64,000 nucleotides of DNA from Methylocystis sp. (GCA_002929055.1 PERY01000007.1:39242-103241); one strand, 5' to 3'. Shown: positions 1-9,043, counted from the stretch's first letter. A program made the numbers and translations. The notes: a model not told the origin generated them from the sequence alone.

Positions 1-671
1 CGGGAGTCGGTCTGGGGACCGGGACGGAGCATATGGACGTCGCAGAGCTCGGGTTCCGCCTCGGAAGCGATAAAAGCCTGAACGCGGGCGCGAATCTCGA
101 CCGCGGGCTGGGGCCAGCGAAGTTGCTTTATGCACGCGATGCGCTGTTCGTCGAAAAGGACGGTCCATCCGGGCTCGGCGACGCCCTCATGGGCGGGAAG
201 GCCTGTTTCCTCGACGAGTTCCCGGATGAGGCTGCCGGTCAGATCCACGACGCCGCCCGCGAGGACGTCTGACGGGTCCGGCGTGCCGCCGGGGAAGTAG
301 CGCTTGCCCGCGGCGGAGTGGCCGGGAGCCATCTCGCCGACGAGAAAGGCCCCGTCGCTGGAGCGCAGCGCCGGCATGGCGAAGCAGTTGAAGACGCCCT
401 TGTCCGGCCAGCCGAAATCGCGCCAGACGAGAAAGCGGGAGAAGCTCGTCTCGAAAGCGTCGAGCCGCAGCACGCGCCCGGCGCCTTCGGCGGCGACCTC
501 GGCGCGGCAGGCGAGCAGGACGGGGCCATCGTAGAGCGCCGGATTCTCGCTCACGCATGCGGCCCAGCGCCGGTCGATCTCCGCCGCCTGCGCCTCGGCG
601 AAGGCCCAGCGGTGGGCGACGAGGCGGCAGTCCAGCCGATCGACCTCGAATATGCGGGAGCCCTTGGTCAC
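1..671 (-). CDS. NUDIX hydrolase, partial (3' end outside window)
   Basis: Reading the minus strand from a GTG at 671 gives an open frame that runs off the left edge of the window, so about 223 codons are visible and no stop is seen. It starts VTKGSRIFEVDRLD. Around 190-240 it contains LIRELVEETGL, the second half of a Nudix box (REUxEExGU), which binds the metal-pyrophosphate of nucleoside-diphosphate-linked substrates. A preceding FPGG supplies the first half, but the spacing from GG to RE is about seven residues longer than in the canonical box, so this is a divergent member. The GTG start overlaps the phzF stop by four bases (GTGA), which implies translational coupling in one operon. The substrate cannot be told from the sequence. 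The frame is free of stops over 671 bases and clearly matches the family. Confidence 0.8.
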   Translation of the reverse strand, partial: MTKGSRIFEVDRLDCRLVAHRWAFAEAQAAEIDRRWAACVSENPALYDGPVLLACRAEVAAEGAGRVLRLDAFETSFSRFLVWRDFGWPDKGVFNCFAMPALRSSDGAFLVGEMAPGHSAAGKRYFPGGTPDPSDVLAGGVVDLTGSLIRELVEETGLPAHEGVAEPGWTVLFDEQRIACIKQLRWPQPAVEIRARVQAFIASEAEPELCDVHMLRPGPQTDS

Positions 672-1582
672 AAGCGCAGCTTTCCTTCGGCGACCCGCAC
701 GACCTGGCCGCCGACGGCCACGCGCGCGAGCGCTCCATTCTCGACCGTCATGCGCAGCGTGATGCGCGAGGGCCGGCCGATGGCGTAGCCCTGCTCGATG
801 AAGATTTGGTGCTCTCCATCGTCCGGGTTTTCAAAGGCGCAGGCCACGGCCGCGAAGGCCGCCGCGGCCGACCCCGTCGCCGGATCCTCGTCGAAACCGA
901 GCCCATGCGCCAGCATGCGGGCGTGGATGGCGCTCTGCGGCTCTATCGTCTCATGCGTGTAGAGAAAGGCCCCGACCGCCTCGCCGAGCGCAGCCGCGAA
1001 CAACGCCGCGTCGCGGCGCGCCGATTCGAGCGCCCGCCGCGAGCGCATGGGCGCGAAGACGAAGGCCGGCCCGGCCGCAAAGACTGTGGGAACATGTCCG
1101 CGAAAGCCGATCTCCTCCGGGGGCACGGACAAGGCCGCCGCGAGAACTTCCGCGTTCGGCCCCTCGCCGGCGCCCGCGGCCGGCAAAATGGGCAGGGCCG
1201 CCTCGGCGTAGGTGACGCCATTGCGCGCCCTCAGCGCCTCGCAGCGCAGCGGTCCGATCTGCGTCTCGAGGACGACGACGACGTCGCTTCTGGCGATGAC
1301 GTCGCCCGCGCGCGTCTCCGCGAGCAGGGCCGCCGTCCCCACCACCGGATGGCCGGCGAAGGGCAGTTCCCGCTGCGGCGTGAAGATCCGCATTCTGGCC
1401 GAGTGGACCGGATCGTGCGGCTCCAACAGGAAGACCGTTTCGCTGAGGTTGAATTCCCGCGCGATCGCCTGCATCTGCGTATCGTCCAGCGCGTCGGCGC
1501 CCTCGACGACGGCCAGAGGATTTCCGCAAAAGCGCTTGTCGGTGAAGACGTCGAGCAGGTGGTAGGTGAAGCCTCGGGTCAC
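668..1582 (-). CDS. PhzF family isomerase/epimerase
   Basis: A 304-residue protein of the PhzF superfamily, two-domain proteins with the diaminopimelate-epimerase fold, named after the phenazine enzyme that isomerises trans-2,3-dihydro-3-hydroxyanthranilate. Visible signatures are the N-terminal LLDVFTDKRFCGNPLAVV, the NLSETVFL segment with the candidate catalytic Glu48, FAGHPVVGTA, and the C-terminal DEDPATGSAA. Length is normal for the family. Most bacterial PhzF-like proteins have no assigned substrate, and there are no phenazine genes nearby, so the reaction is unknown. It lies 9 bases after a double-SnoaL gene and overlaps the following NUDIX gene by 4 bases, so the three are probably co-transcribed. 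Confidence 0.88.
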   Translation of the reverse strand: MTRGFTYHLLDVFTDKRFCGNPLAVVEGADALDDTQMQAIAREFNLSETVFLLEPHDPVHSARMRIFTPQRELPFAGHPVVGTAALLAETRAGDVIARSDVVVVLETQIGPLRCEALRARNGVTYAEAALPILPAAGAGEGPNAEVLAAALSVPPEEIGFRGHVPTVFAAGPAFVFAPMRSRRALESARRDAALFAAALGEAVGAFLYTHETIEPQSAIHARMLAHGLGFDEDPATGSAAAAFAAVACAFENPDDGEHQIFIEQGYAIGRPSRITLRMTVENGALARVAVGGQVVRVAEGKLRL

Positions 1583-1591
1583 GCGGGCCGA

Positions 1592-2473
1592 TCAATCCTG
1601 CATGCGCAGAAGCGCGACGCTGTCACGGAACTCGACGAGTTCCACGATGAGGCCATCCTCGAAGCGCAGAAAGTCGGCGAGTTCGACAATGCCGCGCCGG
1701 CCCGTGCCGCGATGGCGCCATTCGACCGTGCGCCGCACCGCAACTGATCCGCCATCGACCACCGCCTCGGGCATCGCGGCGCCGAACTGTTCGAAATCCA
1801 CATCGACCGCCCGGACGATGTTGACCAGCGCCTCGATGCCCCGGTGACGGCCAGCGTAAGAAATCGTCTTGCGATCACCCGCGAACTCACAAACGACATC
1901 GGGCGCGCAGAAGCGGCGAAACAGATCGATGTCGGGGCCGGAACGGGAGAAATTGCCCAGTGTCGTGGCGCGATGGGCCATCTCGTCCCGGCTGAGCCCC
2001 GGCGGGCGCGGGTTCTCCATCTCTTCGAGGCTTCGCGGGATCGCCTCCACCGCCCGCGAGACGCATCGATGATCGATGAATTCGTTCATCTCCGCGACGC
2101 GGCCATTCCGCCAGTGAAGAAAATGGGCCATATCCATGGCGAAATGCAGGGCGGTGCCCCGGTGACGCCAATTGGTCGTCCAACGGACGGCCGTCCGGTC
2201 GCCTTCGACGAGAAGGTCGAGTATTTCCGCGTCGAGCGGCTCGTAGTCGATGTCGGTGCGTCGCAAATTTTCTCGCAACGCTTCGTGGCCACGCCACTGC
2301 CCCGCGGGAAAAAGGCCGACCTTGGAGCAATTATAGCGCAGCTCCACATCCTCGACGAAGAGCCGCAGGAGCGCATCGACGTCTCCGGCCATGCGATGGA
2401 GAACGAGTTCGTGAACGCGCCGGCGCGTGTCGCTGTCGGCAGTTTTGCTCACCCGCCCGCCTGATCCGTGCAT
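1592..2473 (-). CDS. Double SnoaL/NTF2-like domain protein (copy B)
   Basis: A 293-residue soluble protein with two successive NTF2/SnoaL-like domains, roughly residues 15-135 and 165-290. Each has the family pattern of an N-terminal helix, a curved sheet and a WRHRGT-type strand: NWRHRGTALHF in domain 1 and EWRHRGTGRRG in domain 2. A linker rich in Pro (ENPRPPGLSRDEM) joins them. SnoaL-like folds form small-molecule pockets in polyketide cyclases, ketosteroid isomerase-like enzymes and binding proteins, so function is open. It is a paralogue of the next upstream gene, with which it shares the linker and a DVVCEFxGD...YAGRHxGIEA block. A GTG seven codons in is an alternative start. Downstream, phzF follows after 9 bases. 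A good promoter lies upstream. Confidence 0.82.
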   Translation of the reverse strand: MHGSGGRVSKTADSDTRRRVHELVLHRMAGDVDALLRLFVEDVELRYNCSKVGLFPAGQWRGHEALRENLRRTDIDYEPLDAEILDLLVEGDRTAVRWTTNWRHRGTALHFAMDMAHFLHWRNGRVAEMNEFIDHRCVSRAVEAIPRSLEEMENPRPPGLSRDEMAHRATTLGNFSRSGPDIDLFRRFCAPDVVCEFAGDRKTISYAGRHRGIEALVNIVRAVDVDFEQFGAAMPEAVVDGGSVAVRRTVEWRHRGTGRRGIVELADFLRFEDGLIVELVEFRDSVALLRMQD

Positions 2474-2571
2474 CGCCTGCGCGCGTGGATGCGCCTCCCC
2501 CAGCCATCCGCGCCCCTCAGCAGGATGGCTCCCCCCGGACCCGTCGAGCCCGAAAGTTTTTTCTTTGCGCC

Positions 2572-2600
2572 ATTATGCGCCAATTTGCCGCATTGTCGAC
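2572..2600 (-). promoter_or_regulatory. Predicted sigma70-type promoter for the SnoaL-B/phzF/NUDIX operon
   Basis: On the minus strand there is TCGACA (5 of 6 to TTGACA), a 17-base spacer and CATAAT (5 of 6 to TATAAT), about 100 bases upstream of the SnoaL copy B start. The surrounding segment is clearly AT-richer than the coding DNA. This is a motif reading only. Confidence 0.5.
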
Positions 2601-2623
2601 AAGCTCTCTCTCGACCGGACTCC

Positions 2624-2646
2624 ACAACTAAAGCGGGCAGCCCGCT
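2624..2646 (-). terminator. Possible weak terminator after SnoaL copy A
   Basis: Minus strand: AGCGGG-CTG-CCCGCT followed by TTAGTTG, a 6-bp hairpin overlapping the stop codon of the upstream gene. The T-tract is poor, so this may only be a pause or processing hairpin. Confidence 0.3.
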
Positions 2647-3527
2647 CAGTCCTGCATCCGGCGCAAGGTCACCGTGTCGCGGAACTCGATGAGTTCGACG
2701 ATGAGCCCATCGTCGAAGCGGACGAAATCTGCCAGTTCCGAAACGCCGGTCCGCCCCGTGCCGCGGTGACGCCATTGCACGTGCCGACGGCCGCCGACGC
2801 GCGAATCCTCGATAAGGACGTCCGAAACCCCCTGGAGGCGCTGCTCGAATTCGACGCGGATGGCGCGAATGATCCCGATCACCGCCTCAATGCCGATGTG
2901 GCGGCCAGCGTAAGGGATTCGCGACTTGTCGCCGACGAATTCGCAGACGATGTCGGGGGAGCACCATTGGCGCAGAAGAACGTGATCCGGCCCGTCCTCC
3001 TCGAAGGAGATCAGCTTGCGCGCGCGCCGCTCCATTTCATCCCGGGAGAGGCCGGCGGGCCGCGGCGTGAAGAGCGCCTCGAAACTTGGCGGACAGGCGC
3101 AGCCCGGCGTCGAGGGGCAATGCGCGTCGAAGAACTCGTGCATCTCCACGACGAGCCCGTTTTCCCAGCGCAGGAAATGCGCGGCGTCGTTGGTGTAGAT
3201 GCAGCCGTTCTCATGGCGGCGCCAATCGGCGCGCCATCTGACGACGGCGTTTTCGCCATCGACGAGGATGTCGACGATCTCATAACCAAGAGGCAGATAG
3301 TTTTCGTCGGTGCGACGAAAGAGTTCGCGCACGCCGGACGCGCCACGCCAGACTTTGGGGCCTACGATCCCCACGCGCCACGAATGGCAGTGGAGCACGA
3401 CCGCAGGATCGACATAGGACGTGAAGCGCTCATATTGCCGGCTCATCCGGCAATCGAGCATCTCGGCCACGACAAAGCGCATGTCCGCCGCGCTGAGCTT
3501 TACCGCGCGGCCTCCCCCATCGGCCAT
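2646..3527 (-). CDS. Double SnoaL/NTF2-like domain protein (copy A)
   Basis: A paralogue of the 1592-2473 gene, about 293 residues from the preferred ATG at 3527 (MADGGGRAVKLS). An ATG 17 codons upstream extends the frame with an Arg/Gly-rich stretch that looks non-coding. Two NTF2-like domains are visible: the first holds RWRADWRRHENG and DAAHFLRWENGLVVEMHEFFD, the second VQWRHRGTGRTG and ELADFVRFDDGLIVELIEFRD. The inter-domain linker TPRPAGLSRDEMERRA is nearly the same as in copy B, and both proteins end LRRMQD or LLRMQD. A CxPDxVCEFVGDK motif opens domain 2. It lies 58 bases downstream of ilvC on the same strand, so it may be read from the ilvC promoter, although nothing links it to branched-chain amino acids. 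Ligand or reaction unknown. Confidence 0.82.
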   Translation of the reverse strand: MADGGGRAVKLSAADMRFVVAEMLDCRMSRQYERFTSYVDPAVVLHCHSWRVGIVGPKVWRGASGVRELFRRTDENYLPLGYEIVDILVDGENAVVRWRADWRRHENGCIYTNDAAHFLRWENGLVVEMHEFFDAHCPSTPGCACPPSFEALFTPRPAGLSRDEMERRARKLISFEEDGPDHVLLRQWCSPDIVCEFVGDKSRIPYAGRHIGIEAVIGIIRAIRVEFEQRLQGVSDVLIEDSRVGGRRHVQWRHRGTGRTGVSELADFVRFDDGLIVELIEFRDTVTLRRMQD

Positions 3528-3585
3528 GCATTCCCCCAAGATGTCGCGCGCGCGACCGCCCCGCCGCGCGCCGATCATCGTGCGA

Positions 3586-4710
<1,125 letters not shown>

Positions 4711-4712
<2 letters not shown>

Positions 4713-4737
4713 AGGCCGCCATCGTGTGGCGGCCTTT
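4711..4737 (-). terminator. Hairpin terminator after the tandem-barrel OMP gene
   Basis: Perfect 11-bp stem AAAGGCCGCCA / TGGCGGCCTTT with a five-base loop, 24 bases after the OMP stop. On the minus strand the stem ends in three T and the T-tract is short, so the call rests mostly on stem strength and position. Confidence 0.6.
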
Positions 4738-4760
4738 GCGTCTTTCATCGCCGGGAAAAC

Positions 4761-6272
4761 TCAGTATTTCGCTACGACCGGGGCCAACGTCCCGCCGCCG
4801 AAACGCCAGTTCAGGCCAACGCGCGTGAGGTTGCTCGTGAAACGCTGCGTCGAGAAGCTGCCTGCAAAAGGCGCAAGCCCCAACCCGACGGCCGGGCCGT
4901 TCACGCCGCTCAAATTCAGGAAGAGAGCCTCGGCCTTGAGCGAGAGGTTCGGGGAAATCGCATATTCCGAGCCGCCGCCGACCGCCCAGCCGACCTGCGT
5001 CCGCGAACCCGAGCCAGTGAACAGGGCGCCAGCGAACTGCGTGCCGGACACGGCGATTTCGCCATAGGCGACGCCGCCCGTCGCATAGGTCAGCGACGAA
5101 CCATGCGCGTAACCGATGCGTGCGCGCGTCGTGCCGAACCAGTTCATCGCATTCGGCGTGTCTGTGAAGACGAAAGCGCCCGGACCGCCCACGGTCGTCG
5201 CCTGATGCCACGCCCTCACGCCGCTCCATTGCGCGTCGGTTTCAAGACCCAGAACGATCTGGTTCGAGAGCTGGTAATTGTAGCCGGCCTGGCCGCCCGC
5301 GATGGCCCCGCCGGTGCGGTTCGAGGCGTAGGTCGAGAAGGCGGCGCCGGGCAGGGCGAAGGCCGTGACGCCGCCGACCTTGCCGCCGCCGTAGCCGCCG
5401 TTGACGCCGACGTAGAAGCCGGTCCAGTCGAGCGCCGGCTTTTCGAACAGCCCCGCGAAGAGCCCGCCGCCCGGCATGAGATCGCCGACGCCGTTGAACC
5501 GGTAATTCATGCCGCCCCGGACCATATGCGCCTGCATGACGCCGGTCGAAAAGGCGCCGACGAGGGCAGGAAAAGGCGGCGGCGGCAGGCCGATCGCGGG
5601 ACCGGTGACGCCGGGGAGCTGAAGATAGAGATATTCAGCCCGCACGGACGTCCGGTTCGACACTGCAAACTCGAGACCGGCGCCGGCGGCCCAGCCGACA
5701 TTGGTGGAGCTTCTCGAACCCCCGGAGACGAGACCGGCGGCGAGCGCCTGCACGCCATTGGCGGAAACCTCGCCATAGGCGACGCCGCCCGTCACGTAAG
5801 GCAGGAGGCGGCCGAAGGAATAGCCCAGACGCCCGCGCGTGGTGCCGAACCATTCGAGGCTCTGTCGGGTGTTGACGTGGGTGAAGAGGAGCGGATTGGA
5901 GCCGGTCGTCGTCGCCTGGTGGGACGAGCCGATCTCGCTCCACTGCATGTCGCTCTCGATACCGACCACGACGCCATTGGCGAATTGATAGTCGTAACCG
6001 ATCTGGCCGCCGATGAACCAGCCGCTTCCCTGATCGAAGCTGCGCGTGCCGACCGCGCCGAGGAGCGGATTGGCGAGGACGATATTGGCGTCGTACACCG
6101 CGCCGCCGTAGCCCGTGCCGTAGCCGATATGGAAGCCTGTCCAGGTGAAGATCGGCGCAGGCGGAAGCGGAGGCGGCGGGGCCTTGCGGGAAGGCAGGTC
6201 TGCCGCCGCGGCCGAAAAGGCGGCGAGCGCCGGGAGAATGGCGACGCAGGACAGCAAACGCTTCTTGAACAT
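4761..6272 (-). CDS. Outer membrane protein with two tandem beta-barrel domains
   Basis: About 503 residues from ATG 6272 (MFKKRLLSC), which begins a clear signal peptide ending ...AFSAAAADLP. An upstream in-frame ATG at 6392 lies in non-coding-looking sequence and is rejected. After a Pro-rich linker come two homologous units, about residues 35-265 and 285-503. Each opens with WTGFHIGYGTGYGG or WTGFYVGVNGGYGG, carries GGQIGYDYQ or GGQAGYNYQ, then W-FGTTRGRLGY or WFGTTRARIGY and VTGGVAYGE or ATGGVAYGE, and ends with an aromatic strand (MNYRFNG, LNWRFGG). This is the Omp25/Omp31-type porin-like barrel of Rhizobiales, normally present once per chain. The duplication predicts either two 8-stranded barrels or one larger barrel. 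It sits between ilvN and ilvC on the same strand. Confidence 0.87.
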   Translation of the reverse strand: MFKKRLLSCVAILPALAAFSAAAADLPSRKAPPPPLPPAPIFTWTGFHIGYGTGYGGAVYDANIVLANPLLGAVGTRSFDQGSGWFIGGQIGYDYQFANGVVVGIESDMQWSEIGSSHQATTTGSNPLLFTHVNTRQSLEWFGTTRGRLGYSFGRLLPYVTGGVAYGEVSANGVQALAAGLVSGGSRSSTNVGWAAGAGLEFAVSNRTSVRAEYLYLQLPGVTGPAIGLPPPPFPALVGAFSTGVMQAHMVRGGMNYRFNGVGDLMPGGGLFAGLFEKPALDWTGFYVGVNGGYGGGKVGGVTAFALPGAAFSTYASNRTGGAIAGGQAGYNYQLSNQIVLGLETDAQWSGVRAWHQATTVGGPGAFVFTDTPNAMNWFGTTRARIGYAHGSSLTYATGGVAYGEIAVSGTQFAGALFTGSGSRTQVGWAVGGGSEYAISPNLSLKAEALFLNLSGVNGPAVGLGLAPFAGSFSTQRFTSNLTRVGLNWRFGGGTLAPVVAKY

Positions 6273-6442
6273 ATGGGGCGCTCCTTGCCGGGCCGGATCG
6301 GCGCCGTCAGGCGGCAATCGTGCGTCCACAATGATTAAGAGTAATGAACCGTCAACGCGCGAACTGCGCGAAGCCCGCGAAGCGGCGCGCATTTGCAGGC
6401 TGCTGTGTCATATCGGCAACGAAACTGCTGTTCAGGCGCCGC

Positions 6443-6994
6443 TCAGATCGGGTCCGGTCCGCGCGAGATGGCCGCGACGCCGGTGCGCGAGACTTCGACG
6501 AGGCCGATGGGGCGCATGAGATCGACGAATTCGTCGATCTTCTCGGGCTTGCCGGTCAATTCGAAGATGAAACTCTCGGTCGTGGCGTCGACGACGCGGG
6601 CGCGGAAGGCTTCCGCGAGCTGAAGCGCGTCGTTGCGATTGTCGCCGCGTCCGCGCACTTTCACCATGGCGAGTTCGCGCTCCAGCGAGCGCCTCGTGAG
6701 CGTCAGATCCGTCACCTGCCGCACAGGAACGATGCGCTCGAGCTGATGATGGATCTGTTCGATCGTCTCGGGCGCGCCGGAGGTGACGATGGTGATGCGC
6801 GAGCGATGCTCGGCATGAGCGACCTCGGCGACGGTCAGGCTTTCGATGTTGTAGCCGCGGCCCGAAAAAAGACCGACGACGCGCGCCAGCACGCCCGGCT
6901 CATTGTCGACGAGCACGGAGAGCGTATGCGACTCGATCTTGGAATTCGGCGTCGCCGCGGAATAGGGGGACGGCGGTGAAGCGGGAGCGTTCAT
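6443..6994 (-). CDS. ilvN: Acetolactate synthase small (regulatory) subunit
   Basis: 183-residue IlvN/IlvH-type subunit. It has an N-terminal ACT domain (LSVLVDNEPGVLARVVGLFSGRGYNIESL, about residues 25-53), a linker, and a C-terminal ALS_ss_C domain (AFRARVVDATTESFIFELTGKPEKIDEF). It binds valine for feedback inhibition and activates the catalytic IlvB subunit. It lies 123 bases downstream of ilvB on the same strand, with a repeat element in the gap, consistent with an ilvBN operon under the attenuator at 8942-9043. Confidence 0.96.
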   Translation of the reverse strand: MNAPASPPSPYSAATPNSKIESHTLSVLVDNEPGVLARVVGLFSGRGYNIESLTVAEVAHAEHRSRITIVTSGAPETIEQIHHQLERIVPVRQVTDLTLTRRSLERELAMVKVRGRGDNRNDALQLAEAFRARVVDATTESFIFELTGKPEKIDEFVDLMRPIGLVEVSRTGVAAISRGPDPI

Positions 6995-7011
6995 GATCGA
7001 CCTGTATTTAC

Positions 7012-7093
7012 GTCGTCATTGCGAGCGGAGCGAAGTAATCCAGAACCAGGATGCGTCCCCTGGATCGCCTCAGGCTCGCGATGACGGCCAGAA
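7012..7093. repeat. Dispersed intergenic inverted repeat (copy 1)
   Basis: Imperfect inverted repeat between ilvB and ilvN. One arm reads CGTCATTGCGAGCGGAGCGA then AGTAATCCAG; the other is the inverse of GTCATCGCGAGCCTGAGGCG plus ATCCAGG. The same arms occur at 9153-9238. Elements of this CATTGCGAG...GAAGCAATCC type are common short non-coding intergenic repeats in bacterial genomes. When transcribed it would fold into a long hairpin within the ilvBN message. Confidence 0.75.
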
Positions 7094-7117
7094 ACTCTAA
7101 GTGACGAGGCGGCGTCT

Positions 7118-8890
7118 TCAGACCAGCATCTTGCCCTTTTCGTCGATGACCGCGCCGATGTCGACGCCGGCGTCGTCGGAAAGATCGGCGAGCAGCATGT
7201 CGTTATGCGCCTTGCCCGAGGGGATCATCGGGAAGCAGTTCTCGCTCTTTTCCACGAGGCAGTCGAAGATCACCGGCCCGTCGTAGTCGAGCATCTCCTC
7301 GATCGCGGCGTCGAGGAGCTTCGGGTCCGAGCAGCGGATGCCCTTGCCGCCGAAGGCCTCGGCGAGCTTCACGAAATCCGGCAGCGCCTCCGAATAGCTG
7401 TGCGAATAGCGCCCGCCATGCAGCAATTCCTGCCACTGGCGCACCATGCCCATATATTCATTGTTGAGGATGAAGATTTTGACCGGCAGGCGATATTGAA
7501 TCGCCGTTGACATCTCCTGAATGTTCATCAGGATCGAGGCTTCGCCAGCAATGTCGATGACGAGCGCGCTCGGATGGGCGAGCTGCGTGCCGATCGCCGC
7601 CGGCAGGCCATAGCCCATCGTGCCGAGGCCGCCAGAGGTCATCCAGCGGTTCGGCTCGTCGAAGTGGAAATGCTGCGCAGCCCACATCTGGTGCTGGCCG
7701 ACTTCGGTGGTGACGTAGACGTCCTTGTCCCTCGTCAGGGCATAGAGCCGCTGCACGGCGTATTGCGGCTTGATGGTCGTGCCGGAATTGCGGAAGGCGA
7801 GCGACTTCCTGGCGCGCCATTCGTCGATCTGCGCCCACCAATGGTCGAGCGGCTGCTTGTCGGCGTGCATCGCTTCCGCGCGCCATGTGCGCACCAGCGC
7901 CTCCAGAACATGGGCGCAGTCGGCGACGATGGCGAGATCGACCTTGACGTTCTTGTTGATCGACGAACGGTCGATGTCGATATGGATCTTCTTCGAGCCC
8001 GGCGAGAAGGCGTCGAGGCGCCCGGTGATGCGGTCGTCGAAACGCGCGCCCACCGCGATCATCAGATCGCAATCATGCATGGCGTGATTGGCTTCCCAGG
8101 TGCCATGCATGCCGAGCATGCCGAGCCAGTTCTGGCCTGAGCCCGGATAGGCGCCGAGGCCCATCAGCGTCGAGGTGATGGGAAAGCCCGTGAGGCTCAC
8201 GAGTTCGCGCAGCAGGGTCGAGGCGGAGGGGCCGGAATTGATGACGCCGCCGCCCGTATAGAAGATCGGACGCTTGGCGGCGGCCATCATCTTCACAGCC
8301 TCGCGGATCGAGTCCATGTCGGCGTCGAGGCGCGGCTGATAGGTCTTGTGCTGTGCGCCACGGGGGGGCGTGTAGATTCCGCGCGCGAATTGCACGTCCT
8401 TGGGGATGTCGATCACGACCGGCCCCGGACGACCCGACGAGGCGACATAGAACGCCTCGTGCAGGATGCGCGGGAGGTCCGCGACGTTCTTCACGAGATA
8501 ATTGTGCTTGGTGCAGTGGCGCGTGATGCCGACCGTGTCGCATTCCTGAAAGGCGTCGGAGCCGATGAGATGGGTCGGCACCTGGCCGGTGATGCAGACG
8601 AGCGGGATCGAATCCATCAGCGCGTCGGTGAGGCCGGTGATGGTGTTGGTGGCGCCGGGGCCGGAGGTGACGAGCAGCACGCCCACCTTGCCGGAGGAGC
8701 GCGCATAGCCCTCGGCCGCATGGGCCGCGCCCTGCTCGTGGCGCACCAGAATGTGCTGCACCTTCTCCTGATGGAAGAGAACGTCATAGATCGGAAGGAC
8801 TGCGCCGCCGGGATAGCCGAAGAGAATATCGACGCCCTGATCCTTCAGGGCTTCGACCACCATTTCCGCGCCGGTCATTTCCTTCGACAT
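7118..8890 (-). CDS. ilvB: Acetolactate synthase large (catalytic) subunit
   Basis: 590-residue ThDP- and FAD-dependent enzyme (IlvB/IlvI type) that condenses pyruvate with pyruvate or 2-oxobutyrate, the first shared step of branched-chain amino acid synthesis. Domains in order: N-terminal PYR domain with LFGYPGGAVLPIYD and RHEQGAAHAAEGYAR (catalytic Glu), the central FAD-associated domain with LGMLGMHGTWEAN and GARFDDRITG, and the C-terminal PP domain with GYGLPAAIG and the ThDP/Mg segment GEASILMN... followed at the right distance by NN. The usual Asp of the GDG-like motif is Glu here, which I believe is also found in relatives. It is preceded by an attenuator leader. Confidence 0.97.
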   Translation of the reverse strand: MSKEMTGAEMVVEALKDQGVDILFGYPGGAVLPIYDVLFHQEKVQHILVRHEQGAAHAAEGYARSSGKVGVLLVTSGPGATNTITGLTDALMDSIPLVCITGQVPTHLIGSDAFQECDTVGITRHCTKHNYLVKNVADLPRILHEAFYVASSGRPGPVVIDIPKDVQFARGIYTPPRGAQHKTYQPRLDADMDSIREAVKMMAAAKRPIFYTGGGVINSGPSASTLLRELVSLTGFPITSTLMGLGAYPGSGQNWLGMLGMHGTWEANHAMHDCDLMIAVGARFDDRITGRLDAFSPGSKKIHIDIDRSSINKNVKVDLAIVADCAHVLEALVRTWRAEAMHADKQPLDHWWAQIDEWRARKSLAFRNSGTTIKPQYAVQRLYALTRDKDVYVTTEVGQHQMWAAQHFHFDEPNRWMTSGGLGTMGYGLPAAIGTQLAHPSALVIDIAGEASILMNIQEMSTAIQYRLPVKIFILNNEYMGMVRQWQELLHGGRYSHSYSEALPDFVKLAEAFGGKGIRCSDPKLLDAAIEEMLDYDGPVIFDCLVEKSENCFPMIPSGKAHNDMLLADLSDDAGVDIGAVIDEKGKMLV

Positions 8891-8941
8891 GGTCTCTTCC
8901 GTTCTATCCTCTTTGCGGGTTCAAGGCCCGCTGCGGGCAAC

Positions 8942-8964
8942 AAAAAAGGCCCTCTCGGGGCCTC
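8942..8964 (-). terminator. Attenuator terminator of the ilvB leader
   Basis: On the minus strand AGGCCC-CGAGA-GGGCCT is followed directly by TTTTTT, a strong intrinsic terminator about 50 bases before the ilvB start and about 30 bases after the leader-peptide stop. Its position between a Leu/Val-rich mini-ORF and ilvB is the signature of amino-acid attenuation. Upstream segments within and just after the mini-ORF can pair (CAAGGCGCC with GGCGCTTG, GCGGG with CCCGC) to form the alternative structures. No folding was computed. Confidence 0.85.
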
Positions 8965-8992
8965 GGGTCAAGCGCCATCTGCGGAATGCGGG

Positions 8993-9043
8993 CTACCCCC
9001 GCTCCGACTCCGGCGCCTTGCCTACTACGAGAAGACCGCGCAT
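8993..9043 (-). CDS. ilv leader peptide (16 aa), attenuation control
   Basis: A mini-ORF reading MRGLLVVGKAPESERG then TAG, with consecutive Leu-Leu-Val-Val codons (CTT CTC GTA GTA) near its start, located 100-150 bases upstream of ilvB and directly before a terminator hairpin. In the classical model, scarcity of leucyl- or valyl-tRNA stalls the ribosome on these codons, changes pairing of the downstream RNA and prevents termination, so ilvBN is expressed. Branched-chain attenuators of this design are known in Proteobacteria by comparative genomics. The ribosome site is weak (AGCGGGG). It is too short for standard ORF finders. Confidence 0.82.
   Translation of the reverse strand: MRGLLVVGKAPESERG

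Noticed and set aside
1..2473. Long plus-strand frames at 557-1747 and 1844-2464 opposite phzF and the SnoaL gene
   Set aside because: They are antisense to well-supported genes, Arg-rich and without family motifs; typical mirror frames in high-GC DNA.
6273..6392. Upstream ATG for the tandem-barrel OMP at 6392
   Set aside because: It would place 40 Arg/Asp-rich residues before a perfectly normal signal peptide that begins at ATG 6272.
8927..8939. Palindrome GCCCGCTGCGGGC before ilvB as a second terminator or operator
   Set aside because: A short GC hairpin directly after the T-run of the attenuator; no T-tract of its own and no matching second site.
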